A stretch of DNA of 42,748 bases. Origin: Prorocentrum cordatum (taxonomy: Eukaryota; Sar; Dinophyceae; Prorocentrales; Prorocentraceae). A model generated the notes under the pieces. It had not been told where the DNA came from. It was given only the letters and a program-made list of their open reading frames with translations, and made no database searches. The translations under genes were made by a program, and so were the position numbers. Positions 19,814 through 30,229 of this stretch are shown here, one piece after another (within the stretch, counting starts at the first letter, position 1; each line of letters begins with the position of its first letter). The stretch is taken from NCBI GenBank assembly GCA_963575745.1, contig CAUYUJ010018545.1:1-42748 (forward strand), given 5' to 3'.

Positions 19814-22099
19814 CTCCTCCGGGGCCGGGGCCCCCCGCTCGCCCGGCGCCCCGCCGGACGGCGCGCCAGGCGCCGCCGCCGCGGCGCGCGCCTCGGCCTC
19901 GCCCAGACGCCGCCGCAGGGCGTCGCTCTCCGCGGCGACCTCGCGCAGCCGCGCGGCGAGCGCCTCCTGCTCGCGGAGCAGGGCCTCCACGGTGCCCGCG
20001 CGCTCCGCCGCCGCCGCCTCCGCCGCGGCAGCGCGCGCCTCCAGCTCGCGCCGCTGCCGCTCGTGCTGCTCCCGGAGGCCGGCCGCCGCGGCCGCCGCCG
20101 AAGCGTCGGCGGCGTCGGCCGCACTGGGCGCCTCGGCCGGCGGCGGTGGGTGCGGCTGCTCGGGCGCCCAGCAGCCCTGAGGTCCGCGGCCCTGCGCCCA
20201 GAGCCCCTCCGGCTCCAGAGCAGCAGCGTCGCCCAGCGGCTCCTCCCGCTCCGCCGCAGCACGCCCGGCGGCCCACGACGCCTGCGCGAAGAGCGCCCCG
20301 GCCTCGCTCAGCGCGCCGACGGAGCCCTGCGCGGCCAGGCCGCGCATGGCCACCTGCAGGTCCTCCAGCAACGGCCCCGCACGCCACACCACACGCCTCG
20401 CCAGCTCAGGCGCGCCGAAGCGGAAGACGCGCGAGAGGGCGCCGGCAAGGTCCGACGCGAGGCCGAGCGCGCCGGCGGCGACCGCGCCCTCCAGGGCCGC
20501 ACGCACGCCGTCCACGTGCCGGCCTTCCAGGTGCGCGCAGTGTCGCGGGGCGCAGTCGAGCAAGCGGCGGAGGCACGTCGAGTCGGCGATACGCCAGCCG
20601 TGCAGCCGGCTCCAGTACTCATGGAGCCCGAGGGCTCCATGCTCTCGGGCCCAGCCGTCTGGGAGGCGCTCCTCACCACCGCCTGCGGCCCACCGCACCA
20701 GCACGGAGCGGTTGGCCGCGTCGTGCCAGACGACCTCTGCGGGATGCCATTCGCCCTTCCAGAGCGCCTCCACCGCGTCCCCCGCGCGGCGCTGCGGTAC
20801 CCTCGCCGCGTCTGGCAGCAGCGGCGCTGCCAGCCCCAGCACGGCCTCCGCGGCCGCCTGGGCGAACGGGACGCCGAGGGCCTCGCCTTCCCGTGCCGCA
20901 CTGGCTCTGTACTTGGGCGCGTCGGAGTCCAGCAGCTGCGCCAGCATGCGCGTGCCGAGGCCTCTGAGCAGCCAGTGGCTGTGGACTAGCAGCAGATGGC
21001 AGACCTCGAGGGTCTCCGCAGGGCAAGCCTCCCACATCTTGTGGCGCAGGAAGTGCAGCTGCCCGAACCACAGCACGGCATCCAATGCCAGGCAGACCCC
21101 CTCCAGCCGCATCTCCGCGTCCCCCGAGGCCGCCAGGAGCGCGCTGAGCGGCGCGGCGCCGTCCGCGGCCTGCGCCGCGTCAACCCCGAGCACGGCGGCC
21201 TCCGCCGCCCGGGGCGGCAGGGCCCCCGTCGCGCAGCCCTCCAGCAGCTCGCGGCGCGCCCAGCGCACGGCGGCGGCGGACACGAGCTCGCCCCTCGGGC
21301 CCACCTCTCGGGTGCAGAGCACCGAGCTCCAGCGCGCCCGCTCCTCGGCAGACATGGCGTCGCCCGCCTGGCGCTGGGCCCCGAGCCGGCGCAGCGCCTC
21401 CACGGCGGCGGCGCGCCCTGCGGCGCCGCCGGGGCCCTCGATGCCGGCGCAGAGGGCCGCCGCCACCTGCGCGGCAAAGGCCCGCGCCTGCTCCTCGAAC
21501 TCCGCGAGCACCTGCCTCCGCACCTGCTGCAGCCTCCGCACGGTGCGCCGAGGCGGGCGGGCGGCGGCGCCCTCCACGCGACGGCGGCACCAGAGCAGGT
21601 CGCCGCCGCGGAGCTCCGCCTCGGGCGTGCTGCCCGCCATCCACGAGACGAGCTCGCGGACCGTGGCGTCCTCCTGCTGGGCCTCGTGCGCGTCCTCGTC
21701 AGCCAGCCGCAGCCTGGCCAAAGCAGCGCCGCCCGCCAACCGAGACAGCAGCCGCGCCGCCCGGGCCGCGTACGTCGGCCAGAGCCGCTCGGTGTAGCTC
21801 TCGAGGGACACGCGGCAGAGCACCGCGTGGCGGAAGGCGCACTCCTCGCTGGCTGAGCAAACGAGGATGCGATCCGCGGCCTCGACGAGCTCTTCGCGCC
21901 CGGCCGCGCGGTCGTCGGTCAGGAGCACAGCCCTCCGCGCGTGCGTCGCGCCGCCGTCGCGCGCGTTGTCCAGGTCGCGGTGGACGGCCTCCCAGTCGAC
22001 CGCATCCTCATGGTTCGGGTTGGGGGCTCCGGAGGGCAGCTTGGGCTGCGCCGCGGGCGGGAGCATGATGGGCCGATTTTCCACCACCACTAACCTCAT
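19814..22099 (-). CDS. NO VEIN-like ATPase gene, exon 1 (N-terminal region)
   Basis: 2,286 nt, 762 codons, from ATG at 22,099 (start MRLVVVENRP). The frame is open 6 codons further up to a GTG, so the start is not certain and an upstream exon is possible. The first 430 residues are Ala/Leu/Arg-rich and match no family I recognise. Residues about 436-480 look like a Tudor/Agenet-type small barrel (VEALWKGEWHPAEVVWHD...VLVRWAAGGGEERLP), a fold that often reads methylated peptides. Residues about 665-745 are a strongly charged Ala/Glu/Arg coiled coil. It joins in frame to the ATPase exon across the (TCC)n intron. No spliced-leader acceptor is obvious upstream. Confidence 0.7.
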
Positions 22100-22320
22100 G
22101 CCCGTGAGAATAAACACTAGGGGATAATTCGCCGGCCCAACGGGCCAGGGCGTGCTAAGATCTCCGGTAACTGGTTAACAGTATTAACAGTATTTCTAGT
22201 TCGCGCGCGCGGGGCGGCCCCTGGGGGTCCCCCGGCGAAAAGTACCCCGACCAACGCCCGGTCGCCGCCCGACGCCGCCCGACCGCCGCCCGACCAAGTC
22301 TACTCAGAGATGGTTTTCCT
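22100..22320. other. Region upstream of the ATPase gene
   Basis: Contains a small repeat TTAACAGTATTAACAGTATTT (about 22,176-22,197; 11-bp units) and three to four GCCGCCCGACC words at 22,262-22,294. No TATA-like promoter is expected or seen. Confidence 0.4.
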
Positions 22321-22324
22321 TCTG

Positions 22325-22985
22325 GTGCGGCCTCTCAGGCTCCCCAGAGCGCGCTCAGAGTGCCCCAAGAGGCCCCCAAGACTGCCCAAGAGGCCCCCGA
22401 GACGCCCAAAGAGCGCTCGAAGACGCCGAAGATGACCCCAAGACGGCCCAAAAGGCCCCCAAGACAGCCCAAGAGGCCTCCAAGACGCCCCAAGAGCCTT
22501 CCAAGAGGCCTCCGAAGAGAGCCCCAAGAGGCCAAAATCGTTGATTTTCATTGTTTTTTTCGATGTTTTTTGTGTTCTGGCTTTTTCGGCTTCCGGACGC
22601 TCCAAGACGGCCCAAGAGGCCCCCAAGACCGCTCCAAGACGGCCCACGAAGCTCCCAAGACGGCGCCGAAACGACCCAAGAGAGCCCTCAAGACGGCCCA
22701 AGTGCCGCCCAAGACGGACCAAGAGGCCCCAAGACGGGCCCAAGAGGGACTCAGGAGGGATACCGAGAACTCAAAAATGGAGCCCTCCGTCCCAGAAGGC
22801 GCCCAGGAGGTCCCAAAGAGGCCCCAAGAGGCCTCCAAGAGGCCCCAAGATGTCGCCAAGAGGCCCCAGGAGACTCCCAGGAGGCCCAAAAGAAGCCCCA
22901 GAAGGCTTCAAACATGTCTCCCAGGCGCCCCCGAACGGCCTCTCAACAGACCCCAAGAGGCCCCCCAAAGAAGCATCTTGACGAC
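22325..22985. repeat. Second block of the CCAAGACGGCCCAAGAGG repeat family
   Basis: Same degenerate words as at 9.4-11.2 kb, with one core-like segment (GTTCTGGCTTTTTCGGCTTCCGGAC at about 22,573, quoted in part by its key words GTTCTGG and CTTCCGGAC). Reading frames are low-complexity and unsupported. Confidence 0.7.
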
Positions 22986-23310
22986 GACTCTATTTCGCCC
23001 CATCGAGAGACGACCCCCAGGGAACTGCTTCACCATCAAAACTCCCCACGCAACGCGTCCGAACGACACCCGCCCCCAAGAGCGCAACATGGGCAACGAA
23101 CACACAGACAAAAACCAGCGATGCCATATCACGGGCCGGCGGAATGAGCGAAGCGATTCAATAAAGTTCGGGGTTCAGGGAGAGATAATAAAAGTAGCCC
23201 AGCAGACCTCAGCATAATCTCGAAGTAAGAGATGATCAAGAGGAGACCAAGCCGAGCACGTTTTGAGACATCCTTGGCGTTTAGTTTTCATACAAAGATC
23301 CTCAACAATA
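22986..23310. other. Gene-free stretch
   Basis: GC content falls towards the right. No gene or repeat recognised. Confidence 0.4.
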
Positions 23311-23712
23311 GCTTATATCTCATGAAAACTGTTTTTTTTGTAAGTGCTCGTGTAGGGTAGCTCATGTGCCTCAATTTCCATGGATAATCAACCCCAGAGA
23401 TAAAAAAGTTTAGGCGAGCGTGGGGACAGAGAGAAATATAAAAGAAGAAGAATACAGTAGAAGAATAATAAGAAAGAAGAAGAAGAGGAGAATAAGAAGA
23501 GGACGAAGAAAGGAAAAATCCAAAGTTCCAAATCTATCAATTTTAATTACAAACGCTTTATGAAAATTGATTTTTTAAGTGCTCGTGTAGGGTAGCTCAT
23601 GTGCTTCATTTTCCATGGATAATCAACCCCAGGGATAAAAAAGTTCAGGCGAGCGTGAGGACAGATAGAAATATAAAAGAAGAAGAGGAAAGTAGAAGAA
23701 TAATAAGAACAT
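23311..23712. repeat. Tandem direct repeat, period 235 bp
   Basis: The segment starting TAAGTGCTCGTGTAGGGTAG occurs at 23,341 and again at 23,576 with about 150 bp of strong similarity (shared ATGGATAATCAACCCCAG, GGCGAGCGTG, AATATAAAAGAAGAAG). It is separated by AAG-rich sequence. 23,713-23,970 has only small hairpins such as GATGTTGCTATATCAACATC near 23,803. Confidence 0.85.
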
Positions 23713-23970
23713 TGCTCGTTTCGTTTGAGTCTGCCTCCCAAAATTATTGGTTTCGCTTGACACATCCTGAAAAAGTGTGATCGCTTCGCTTGATGTTGCT
23801 ATATCAACATCGCTTGATGTTGCTATCTCAACATAGCGTTTCGAGGTGATAATGAAGTTCGGCCTCAGCGCTCGCCGCCCAATTTGAATTTTGTATAGGG
23901 CGACGATAATCAACTCTAAACACTGAAGGGGGGGGGTCCCTTTATTATCATCGGCATGCGGGTTTACCTA

Positions 23971-24060
23971 TGTAGGAGGAGGAGGAGGAGGAGGAGGAGG
24001 AAGAGGAGGAGGAGGAGGCGGAGGAGGCGGAGGAGGAGGAGGAGGAGGACGACGACGACG
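23971..24060. repeat. (GGA/GGC)n microsatellite
   Basis: GGA array with GGC variants, ending in GAC repeats. Confidence 0.9.
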
Positions 24061-24122
24061 ACCTCCCCCGTCTCCCCTCTCCCCCGTCCTACCTATGGTA
24101 GCGGTGGTGGAGAATCGAACCA

Positions 24123-24350
24123 TCAGAGCAGGTAGCTGTTCAAGCTCCCGCTGAAGGGCAGCAGCTCGACGCCGGCCTCTGCCGCGAAGAGCGCGGCGCG
24201 CCGGGCCACGGCCGCGCGCAGCCGGCCCCGGGGCGAGCCGACCGCCAGCCAGAGCTCCGCCCGCGTGCCCCCGGCCGTGGCCGCAGCCGTCATCCAGCTG
24301 GGCGGCCGGGAAGGGGTGGAGGCGGAGGACCCAGACCCGTGGGTGTGGCT
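24123..24350 (-). CDS. Orphan exon-like island, possible terminal exon
   Basis: The minus strand reads SWMTAAATAGGTRAELWLAV, then GSPRGRLRAAVARRAALFA and ends AGVELLPFSGSLNSYLL with a TGA at 24,125-24,123. Composition is protein-like, with GC-rich third codon positions as in the ATPase gene, and it differs sharply from the microsatellites on both sides. It may be the last exon of a gene whose other exons lie beyond the arrays. An ATG is present within it, so a short stand-alone ORF is also possible. No family recognised. Confidence 0.4.
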   Translation of the reverse strand, partial: SHTHGSGSSASTPSRPPSWMTAAATAGGTRAELWLAVGSPRGRLRAAVARRAALFAAEAGVELLPFSGSLNSYLL

Positions 24351-24795
24351 CCTCCTCCTCTCCTCCTCCTCCGTCCTCCTCCTCCTCCTCCTCCTCCTCC
24401 TCCTCCTCCTCCTCCTCTCCTCCTCCTCCTCCTCCTCCTCCTCCTTTTTTTCTTATTATTATTCTTATTCTCCTTCTTCCTCTTATTAGTAATATTCTTC
24501 TTATGATTAGTATTATTATTCTTCTTATTATTAGTCTTATTATTCTTCTTCTTATTATGAGTATTATTATTATGTTTCTTCTTCTTCTTATTATTATTAT
24601 TCTTCTTATTGATGTTACTATTATTATTTGTATTATTCGTATTACTAGTATCATTCTTATTGTTATTATTAGTATTCCTCTTATTGTTAGTTTCGTTATT
24701 AGTATTATTAGTATTATTATTATCATTATCATTATTAGCAGTATTAGCAGTATTAGTATTACTTCCTTTTGTTTTCTTATTATTAACATTATTAT

Positions 24796-24833
<38 letters not shown>

Positions 24834-25285
24834 TTCTTAGTATTAATATTATTAGTATTATTACTACTATTATTATCATGAATATTATTAGTATTATTAT
24901 TGTTATTGTTAGTATTATTATTATTATTATGAGTAGTATTATTATTAGTATTAATAGTAGCATTATTATTATTATTAGTATTAGTATTATTAGTATTATT
25001 AATATTGTTATTAGTATTATTATTAGTAGTATTCCTCCTCTTCCTCCTCTTCCTCCTCTTCCTCCTCTTCCTCTTCCTCTTCCTCCTCCTCCTCCTCCTC
25101 CTCAGCCTCCTACTCCTCCTCCTCCTCCTCCTCCCCCTCCTCCTCCTCNNNNNNNNNNNNNNNNNNNNNNNNNNNNNNNNNNNNNNNNNNNNNNNNNNNN
25201 NNNNNNNNNNNNNNNNNNNNNNNNNNNNNNNNNNNNNNNNNNNNNNNNTCCTCCTCCTCCTCCTCCTCCTCCTCCTCCTCCTCCT
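24351..25285. repeat. Compound trinucleotide array (TCC, TTA/TTC/GTA, CTC) with assembly gap
   Basis: (CTC)n to about 24,450, then about 580 bp of phase-kept TTA/TTC/GTA units, then (CTC)n. The (CTC)n is broken by 100 N at 25,149-25,248 and resumes to about 25,285. The round gap size indicates a scaffold gap of unknown length. Confidence 0.95.
25149..25248. other. Assembly gap (100 N)
   Basis: Exactly 100 N inside a (CTC)n tract. Confidence 0.99.
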
Positions 25286-25359
25286 GCTGCTCCTTTTCCA
25301 TTCCGCTTCCTTATAAATCTCTTATCCCTGTCGCACCCCGAGGACTTATGAACCTCTGG

Positions 25360-25692
25360 CTGCCCGGGTCCGGGGTCCGGGGTCTGGGGTCCGGGGTCTG
25401 GGGTCCAGGGCCCGGGGTCCGGGGTCCGGGGTCCGGGGTCTGGGGTCCGGGGTTCAGGGGTTCAGGTGTTCAGGGGTTCAGGTGTTCAGGGGTCCGGGGA
25501 GCGGCCGGGGTCCTGGGTCCGGGGTCCGGGGTCCAGGGTCCGGGGTCCAGGGCTCGGGTCCAGGGTTCAGGGAATCAAGGGTCTGGGGTCCGGGGTCCGG
25601 GTCGGGGTTCCAGGCCGGGGTCCGGGGTTCCGGGTTCAGTGGTCCGGGGCCCGGAGTCCGGGGTCCGGGGTTCTGGGGTCCAGGGGGTTGAC
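25360..25692. repeat. (CCGGGGT)n heptanucleotide-like repeat
   Basis: Degenerate 7-bp units CCGGGGT, CTGGGGT and CAGGGGT, with GTTCAGG variants. Runs of four Gs at regular spacing make G-quadruplex formation possible on the plus strand. Confidence 0.85.
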
Positions 25693-25734
25693 GCGCCCCT
25701 TTCTGAATCGAGAGTGGGCTCAGCGCGGAGGGCT

Positions 25735-26195
25735 GTTTGTCTGTAGACAGAACCCTGCCTTGACGCGTCTCCTTCGGGAGTGCAAGGTTCTGCGCATAGG
25801 GCTGGATGTCTGTGGACAGAACCTTTGTTTTCCGTGTGTCCCCTTGGAGATGACGCTCAACGCAGCATGCTCGTGTTCTGTAAACTGATCTGCCATGGCG
25901 CGTTTCTGTACGGGGGGGAGGGAAAGGGCTCTGCGGCCCGGGCTAAATGTCTGTAGATAGAACCTTGGTTTGACGCATCTCCCTTTGGAGATTGGGCGCA
26001 TCACCGAATGCTGGTCGTCTGAGTCTCAACCTTTGTTTGACGCGCCCCCTCTGGACATTGGGCTCAAAGCCAAATGCTGTTCGTCTGTAGACAGAACCTT
26101 GCCTTGACGCGTCTCCTTTGGGGTTGCTGGGTTCTGCGCGCAGGGCTGGATGTCTGTAGACAGATTGTTTTCCGTGTCCCTTCGGAGGTGAAGAG
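25735..26195. repeat. Tandem repeat of about 69 bp, seven copies
   Basis: A core CTGTAGACAGAACCTTG is followed by GACGCGTCTCC and TTTGGAG. The CTGT word falls at 25,741, 25,810, 25,878, 25,951, 26,019 (degenerate), 26,085 and 26,154. TCTGTAGACAGA within each unit is palindromic. 26,196-26,460 has no recognised feature. Confidence 0.85.
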
Positions 26196-26469
26196 GAGGT
26201 AGAATGAAGTCGGCCTGTCCCTCCACAGGAGGGACAGGGACGATTTTTTGACCATTCTTGACTATTTGTGCATCTTTATTATGACTCTTGTTCATTCCTT
26301 AATCCAAAACACGCCTGGGGGGGGGACACGCCCGACCTAAGGGTAGAAAACCATTCCGCCATCGGGGGCGCCTGTCCCCGGGCCGCGGTCGGCGGCGTGC
26401 CCACAAGGGGGGGAAACGGGAGAGCAGGCGGGCGGTTTCGCAGGGCGGCGGGGCCCCGAAGGACACTTG

Positions 26470-26655
26470 AAAAAGCTTTTCAGTCCGGAGGCCCCCCTGA
26501 GCACTCTGAGAGGGACCGTCCCCTGCGCCCTCTCGCCGGAACGCGCCGCCGATGACCCCCCCCCATGCAGCGGCGCGTCGGCGCAGGGCCCCCTCCTCCC
26601 TGGCGCCAGCCCCGAGAAATCCGCCCGGACCTCCGAAAGTAGATGCTTATGCGAG
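26470..26655. mobile_element. TIR element, copy 4 (diverged left end)
   Basis: The right end GAGAAATCCGCCCGGACCTCCG (26,613-26,634, abbreviated by its key word CCGGACCTCCG) matches the right end of the copy at 13.76 kb. The left end (CAGTCCGGAGGCCCCCC) is only partly preserved. It is the weakest member of the family. Confidence 0.5.
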
Positions 26656-26749
26656 CTGTGTCTGCTTCGATCTGCTTCGAGGGACGGCGGGCGAGGACTT
26701 AGTTCTACTCTAGTTTCCAGCTTTTCCAAATGATTGGACCACATACCTT

Positions 26750-26890
26750 CCACCACATACCGCAGTGGCTGCGCCACACACCTTGCATCACAAAGCTCCC
26801 ACTACACAGCTCGCACCCGTACCACACAGCTTCCACCACCCCGCTTGCACCACACAACGTCCGCCTGCACCGCACAGCTTGAACATCCAC
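26750..26890. repeat. Degenerate GCACCACACAGCTT minisatellite
   Basis: About ten imperfect 13-15 bp units (TGCACCACACAGCTT, CACTACACAGCTCGC and similar). The unit resembles the ATTGCACCACATAG minisatellite at 32.05 and 33.8 kb. Confidence 0.65.
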
Positions 26891-26924
26891 AGTACCATCA
26901 GTGACCGCTTGGAGCGAGGCGCGG

Positions 26925-27090
26925 ATTTATCCATATCCACCGCCTGCGAACCGACGTCCTGGTGGCCCAGCGGGCGGTGGATACGAATATATTTGGGCCC
27001 CCGGGGGCCCGAACATGTCCATATGTCCATATCCACCGCCTGCCGGGGCCCCGAGAATTGAGCATCCCGGCGGTGGTCATGTATAAATTC
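26925..27090. repeat. Interleaved inverted repeats around a 16-bp palindrome
   Basis: CCATATCCACCGCCTG occurs at about 26,932 and 27,030. Its inverted form, GGCGGTGGATA or GGCGGTGGTCAT, occurs at about 26,973 and 27,068. A perfect palindrome GGGCCCCCGGGGGCCC lies between at 26,995-27,010. Fold-back structure, no coding sequence. Confidence 0.65.
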
Positions 27091-27321
27091 CCGCCTCGGA
27101 CTTGGGGCCCAAGCTGGCAAACACACATCCCGCCTTCGAGGGGCGGCGCGCGAGGGCGTCCAAGAGGGGGGCGTCCAAGAGGGGGGGGCGCAAATCATGG
27201 CCCGCGGCATGTGCGCGGCCAAGGAGGGGGGGGGGGGCCAGGGACGTAATGAAATGAGAAGAAGCGCCACGAAATCTGGGGAGATATGATCGCCCCCGCC
27301 ATGATATCCACCCCCCCCCCC

Positions 27322-27475
27322 GTGGCATCGCCCGATTCGAGGGGCGGCACGCGAGGGCCCGCCTGCGGCTGCTGCGCACCCGCCGGGTACAGCAGCGGCG
27401 CCTCCGCGTAGTGCGACGGCGGCCCCTCGGGCGGCCTCGACCGCGGACGGCGCGGAGGGGGCGGCGGGGCCCTCC
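27322..27475 (-). CDS. Orphan exon-like island, Pro/Gln-rich
   Basis: The minus strand reads PSHYAEAPLLYPAGAQQPQ then AGPRVPPLESGDATGG. It is protein-like and lies next to a 1.5-kb microsatellite block. Splice borders are not evident and no family is recognised. It may belong to the same broken or intron-rich gene as the island at 24.1-24.35 kb, which has the same strand and is downstream. TTCGAGGGGCGGC also occurs at 27,136, so part of the sequence is repeated. Confidence 0.28.
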
Positions 27476-27507
27476 CCGCCCCTGAGGCAGGTCAAGCGGG
27501 AAGGGGA

Positions 27508-27635
27508 TGGCTCCTCCTCCTCCTCCTCTCATAATATCATCCTCCTTTCTCGTCCTCCTCCTCCTCCTCCTCTTCTTCTCGTCTGCTTCTTCTTCTTGCT
27601 TCTTCTCTCTTCTTCTTCTTCTTCTTCTTCTTATT

Positions 27636-27669
<34 letters not shown>

Positions 27670-28385
27670 TTCTTATTATTATTATTATTATTCTTATTCT
27701 TCTTAGTATTAGTCTTATTCTTCTTATTCTTATTAGTATTCTTCTTATTATTCTTCTTCTTATTATTATTATTCTTATTATTATTCTTATTATTATTATT
27801 CTTCTTATTATTATTATTCTTCTTATTATTATTATTATTCTTGATAGTATTCTTCTTATTAGTATTCTTCTTCTTATTCTTATTATTAGTCTTCTTATTA
27901 TTATTATTATTATTATTATTGTTATTATTCTTATTATTATTAGTATTATTCTTCTTATTCTTATTATTATTCTTATTATTCTTATTCTTATTATTATGCT
28001 TATTCTTCTTATTATTATTATTCTTATTATTCTTCTTCTTCTTATTATTATTATTATTCTTATTATTATTCGTATTCTTATTCGTATTATTATTATTATT
28101 ATTCTTATTCTTCTTCTTATTATTATTATTAGTATTCTCATTCTTATTATTATTCTTCTTCTTATTATTAATATTCTTCTTATTCTTATTATTCGTCTTA
28201 TTCGTCTTCTTATTCTTATTATTATGCTTATTATTCTTCTTAGTAGTATTCTTATTTTTCTTATTCGTCTTCTTCTTCTTATTATTATTCTTATTATTAT
28301 TCTTCTTATTATTCTTCTGCTTATTCGTATTATTCGTCTTCTTCTTCTTCTTATTATTATTATTATTATTCCTCTTCTTCCTCTT
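27508..28385. repeat. TTA/TTC array of about 800 bp
   Basis: (TCC)n to 27,570, then a long array of TTC and TTA units with occasional GTA, GTC, GTT and ATG. The three-base phase is kept nearly throughout, so one strand encodes runs of Leu, Phe or Ile. It is not a gene. Confidence 0.95.
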
Positions 28386-28637
28386 CTTCCTCTTCTTCCT
28401 CTTCTTCCTCCTCCTCCTCCTCCTCCTCCTCCTCCTCCTCCTCCTCCTCCTCCTCCGCCTCCGCCTCCGCCTCCGCCTCCGCCTCCGCCTCCGCCTCCGC
28501 TTCCGCCTCCGCCTCCGCCTCCGCCTCCGCCTCCGCCTCCGCCTCCACCTCCGCATCCGTTTCCTCCTCATCCTCCGCCTCCTCCTACTACTACCTACTA
28601 CGACCTACTACTACTACTACTGATACTACCTACTACG

Positions 28638-28697
<60 letters not shown>

Positions 28698-28711
28698 GAC
28701 TACTACTACTG

Positions 28712-28799
<88 letters not shown>

Positions 28800-29010
28800 C
28801 TACTACTCCTACTCCTACTCCTACTCCTACTCTTACTCCTACTCCTACTCCTACGCATCATCACTCTCCTCCATCCTCCTCCTCCTCATCCTCCATCCTC
28901 CTCTCCTCCTCCGTCCTACTCTCCTCTCCTCCTCCTCCTACGACTCCTCCTCTCATCCTCATCCTCACTCCTCCTACTCCCTCCTACTCTCCTCCTCCTC
29001 CTCCTCCTCC
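28386..29010. repeat. Successive (CTC)n, (CTCCGC)n, (CTA)n and (CTCCTA)n arrays
   Basis: Abrupt changes of unit: CTC to about 28,455, the hexamer CTCCGC to about 28,560, CTA from 28,584 to about 28,800, then mixed CTCCTA and TCC to 29,010. Confidence 0.95.
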
Positions 29011-29104
29011 CCGCAAAATCACTGGAGCGGGGGGGCGATCAACAACAATTTGCCCCATACAATGCTTGCACTTCGGGCTTCTCGCTTTTGTTCGATTGGA
29101 TCCG

Positions 29105-29300
29105 GCCTGCCTGTCAGTCTGGTTGCCATGCAGCCGCTGTCGCCGCCCCGTGGCCGCCTCGTCGCCGCTAATCGTCTGGACCTGTCTGTCGGTCTGGCGG
29201 CTACGTAGCTGCCGTCGCCGCCCCGTCGCCGCCTCGTCGCCGCCCGTACCTGGGCCAGTCTGTCGGTCGGGCGGCTAAGTTACCGCCGTCGCCGCCACGG
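29105..29300. repeat. Tandem repeat of about 75 bp, three copies
   Basis: CTGTC(A/G)GTC recurs at 29,111, 29,186 and 29,260. Each is followed by GGCTACGTAGCTGCCGTCGC-like sequence. Confidence 0.8.
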
Positions 29301-29305
29301 CATGT

Positions 29306-30198
29306 ATTCTCTTTTCTAAAGACAGAATAGGATCTACCCCCCCCCCCGGCGCTATCGCCCCCCCTTTTCGGATATGTAAGTCACATATGAGTATGACAAC
29401 ATGTCCATCTTAAATCTGAAATCGCAACGTCCCAGGCCAACCGGTATCGGCCCCCCGGAGGTTCCCTAGTAAAAACACTATGCGGTGTAATTTGTAGCTC
29501 TCACATAACACTTGTTCACGACCCCCTTGGAAAAAATTGGGCGAAGTGCACACGCGCGCGTCGTCACGCGCGCATGCCGAAATGCTTCAAAAACCTTCGG
29601 TGCCAGAAGGATTTCGCAATCGAGGTTCCAAAATTCATACTAAATACATGGTTTCGCAACACTGATTTGCTAAGAAAGCTTCCGCGCGAGCTCTTGCGAA
29701 ATCTTAAGAAAACCATTGCTTTTTCAAGATTTTCACAAAATGCTACCAAACGGGCGTCGCGCGCGCGCATGTCGAAATCTGTCGAACGCCCTTGCGCGTG
29801 TGCCGTCGCGTGAATCCTATGCAAAAAACGAGACGAAATGCAGACGCGCGCGTCGTCGCGCGCGTATGCCGAAATCCTTCAAAACCCATCGGTTCCAGAA
29901 GGATTTCAAAATCGTGTCCAAAAAACATACAAAAACCCAAGGTCTCGCAACACGGATGTTCAACGAAAGCGTGCGCGCGCGCTCTTGCGTCGTCGTCGTC
30001 GTCGTCGCCGTCCTCCCTCCTCCCGCGTCGTCGTCATCGTCGCCTACGTCGTCCTCTGTCTTTCCTCGTGTTCGTCGTCGTCGTCCTCGTTGGCGTCGTG
30101 GTCGTTTCCGTCGTCGTTGTCGCTGTGGTCGTTCTTCCTCCTCCTCCCTCGTCGTCGTCGTCGTCCGTCGTCGGCGTCTCGTCGTCGTCCCTCCTATT

Positions 30199-30229
<31 letters not shown>

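Noticed and set aside
24095-24130. GGTTCGATTC on the minus strand, like a tRNA T-loop
   Set aside because: The flanking bases do not form a T-stem, and the stretch overlaps the stop of the exon-like island.
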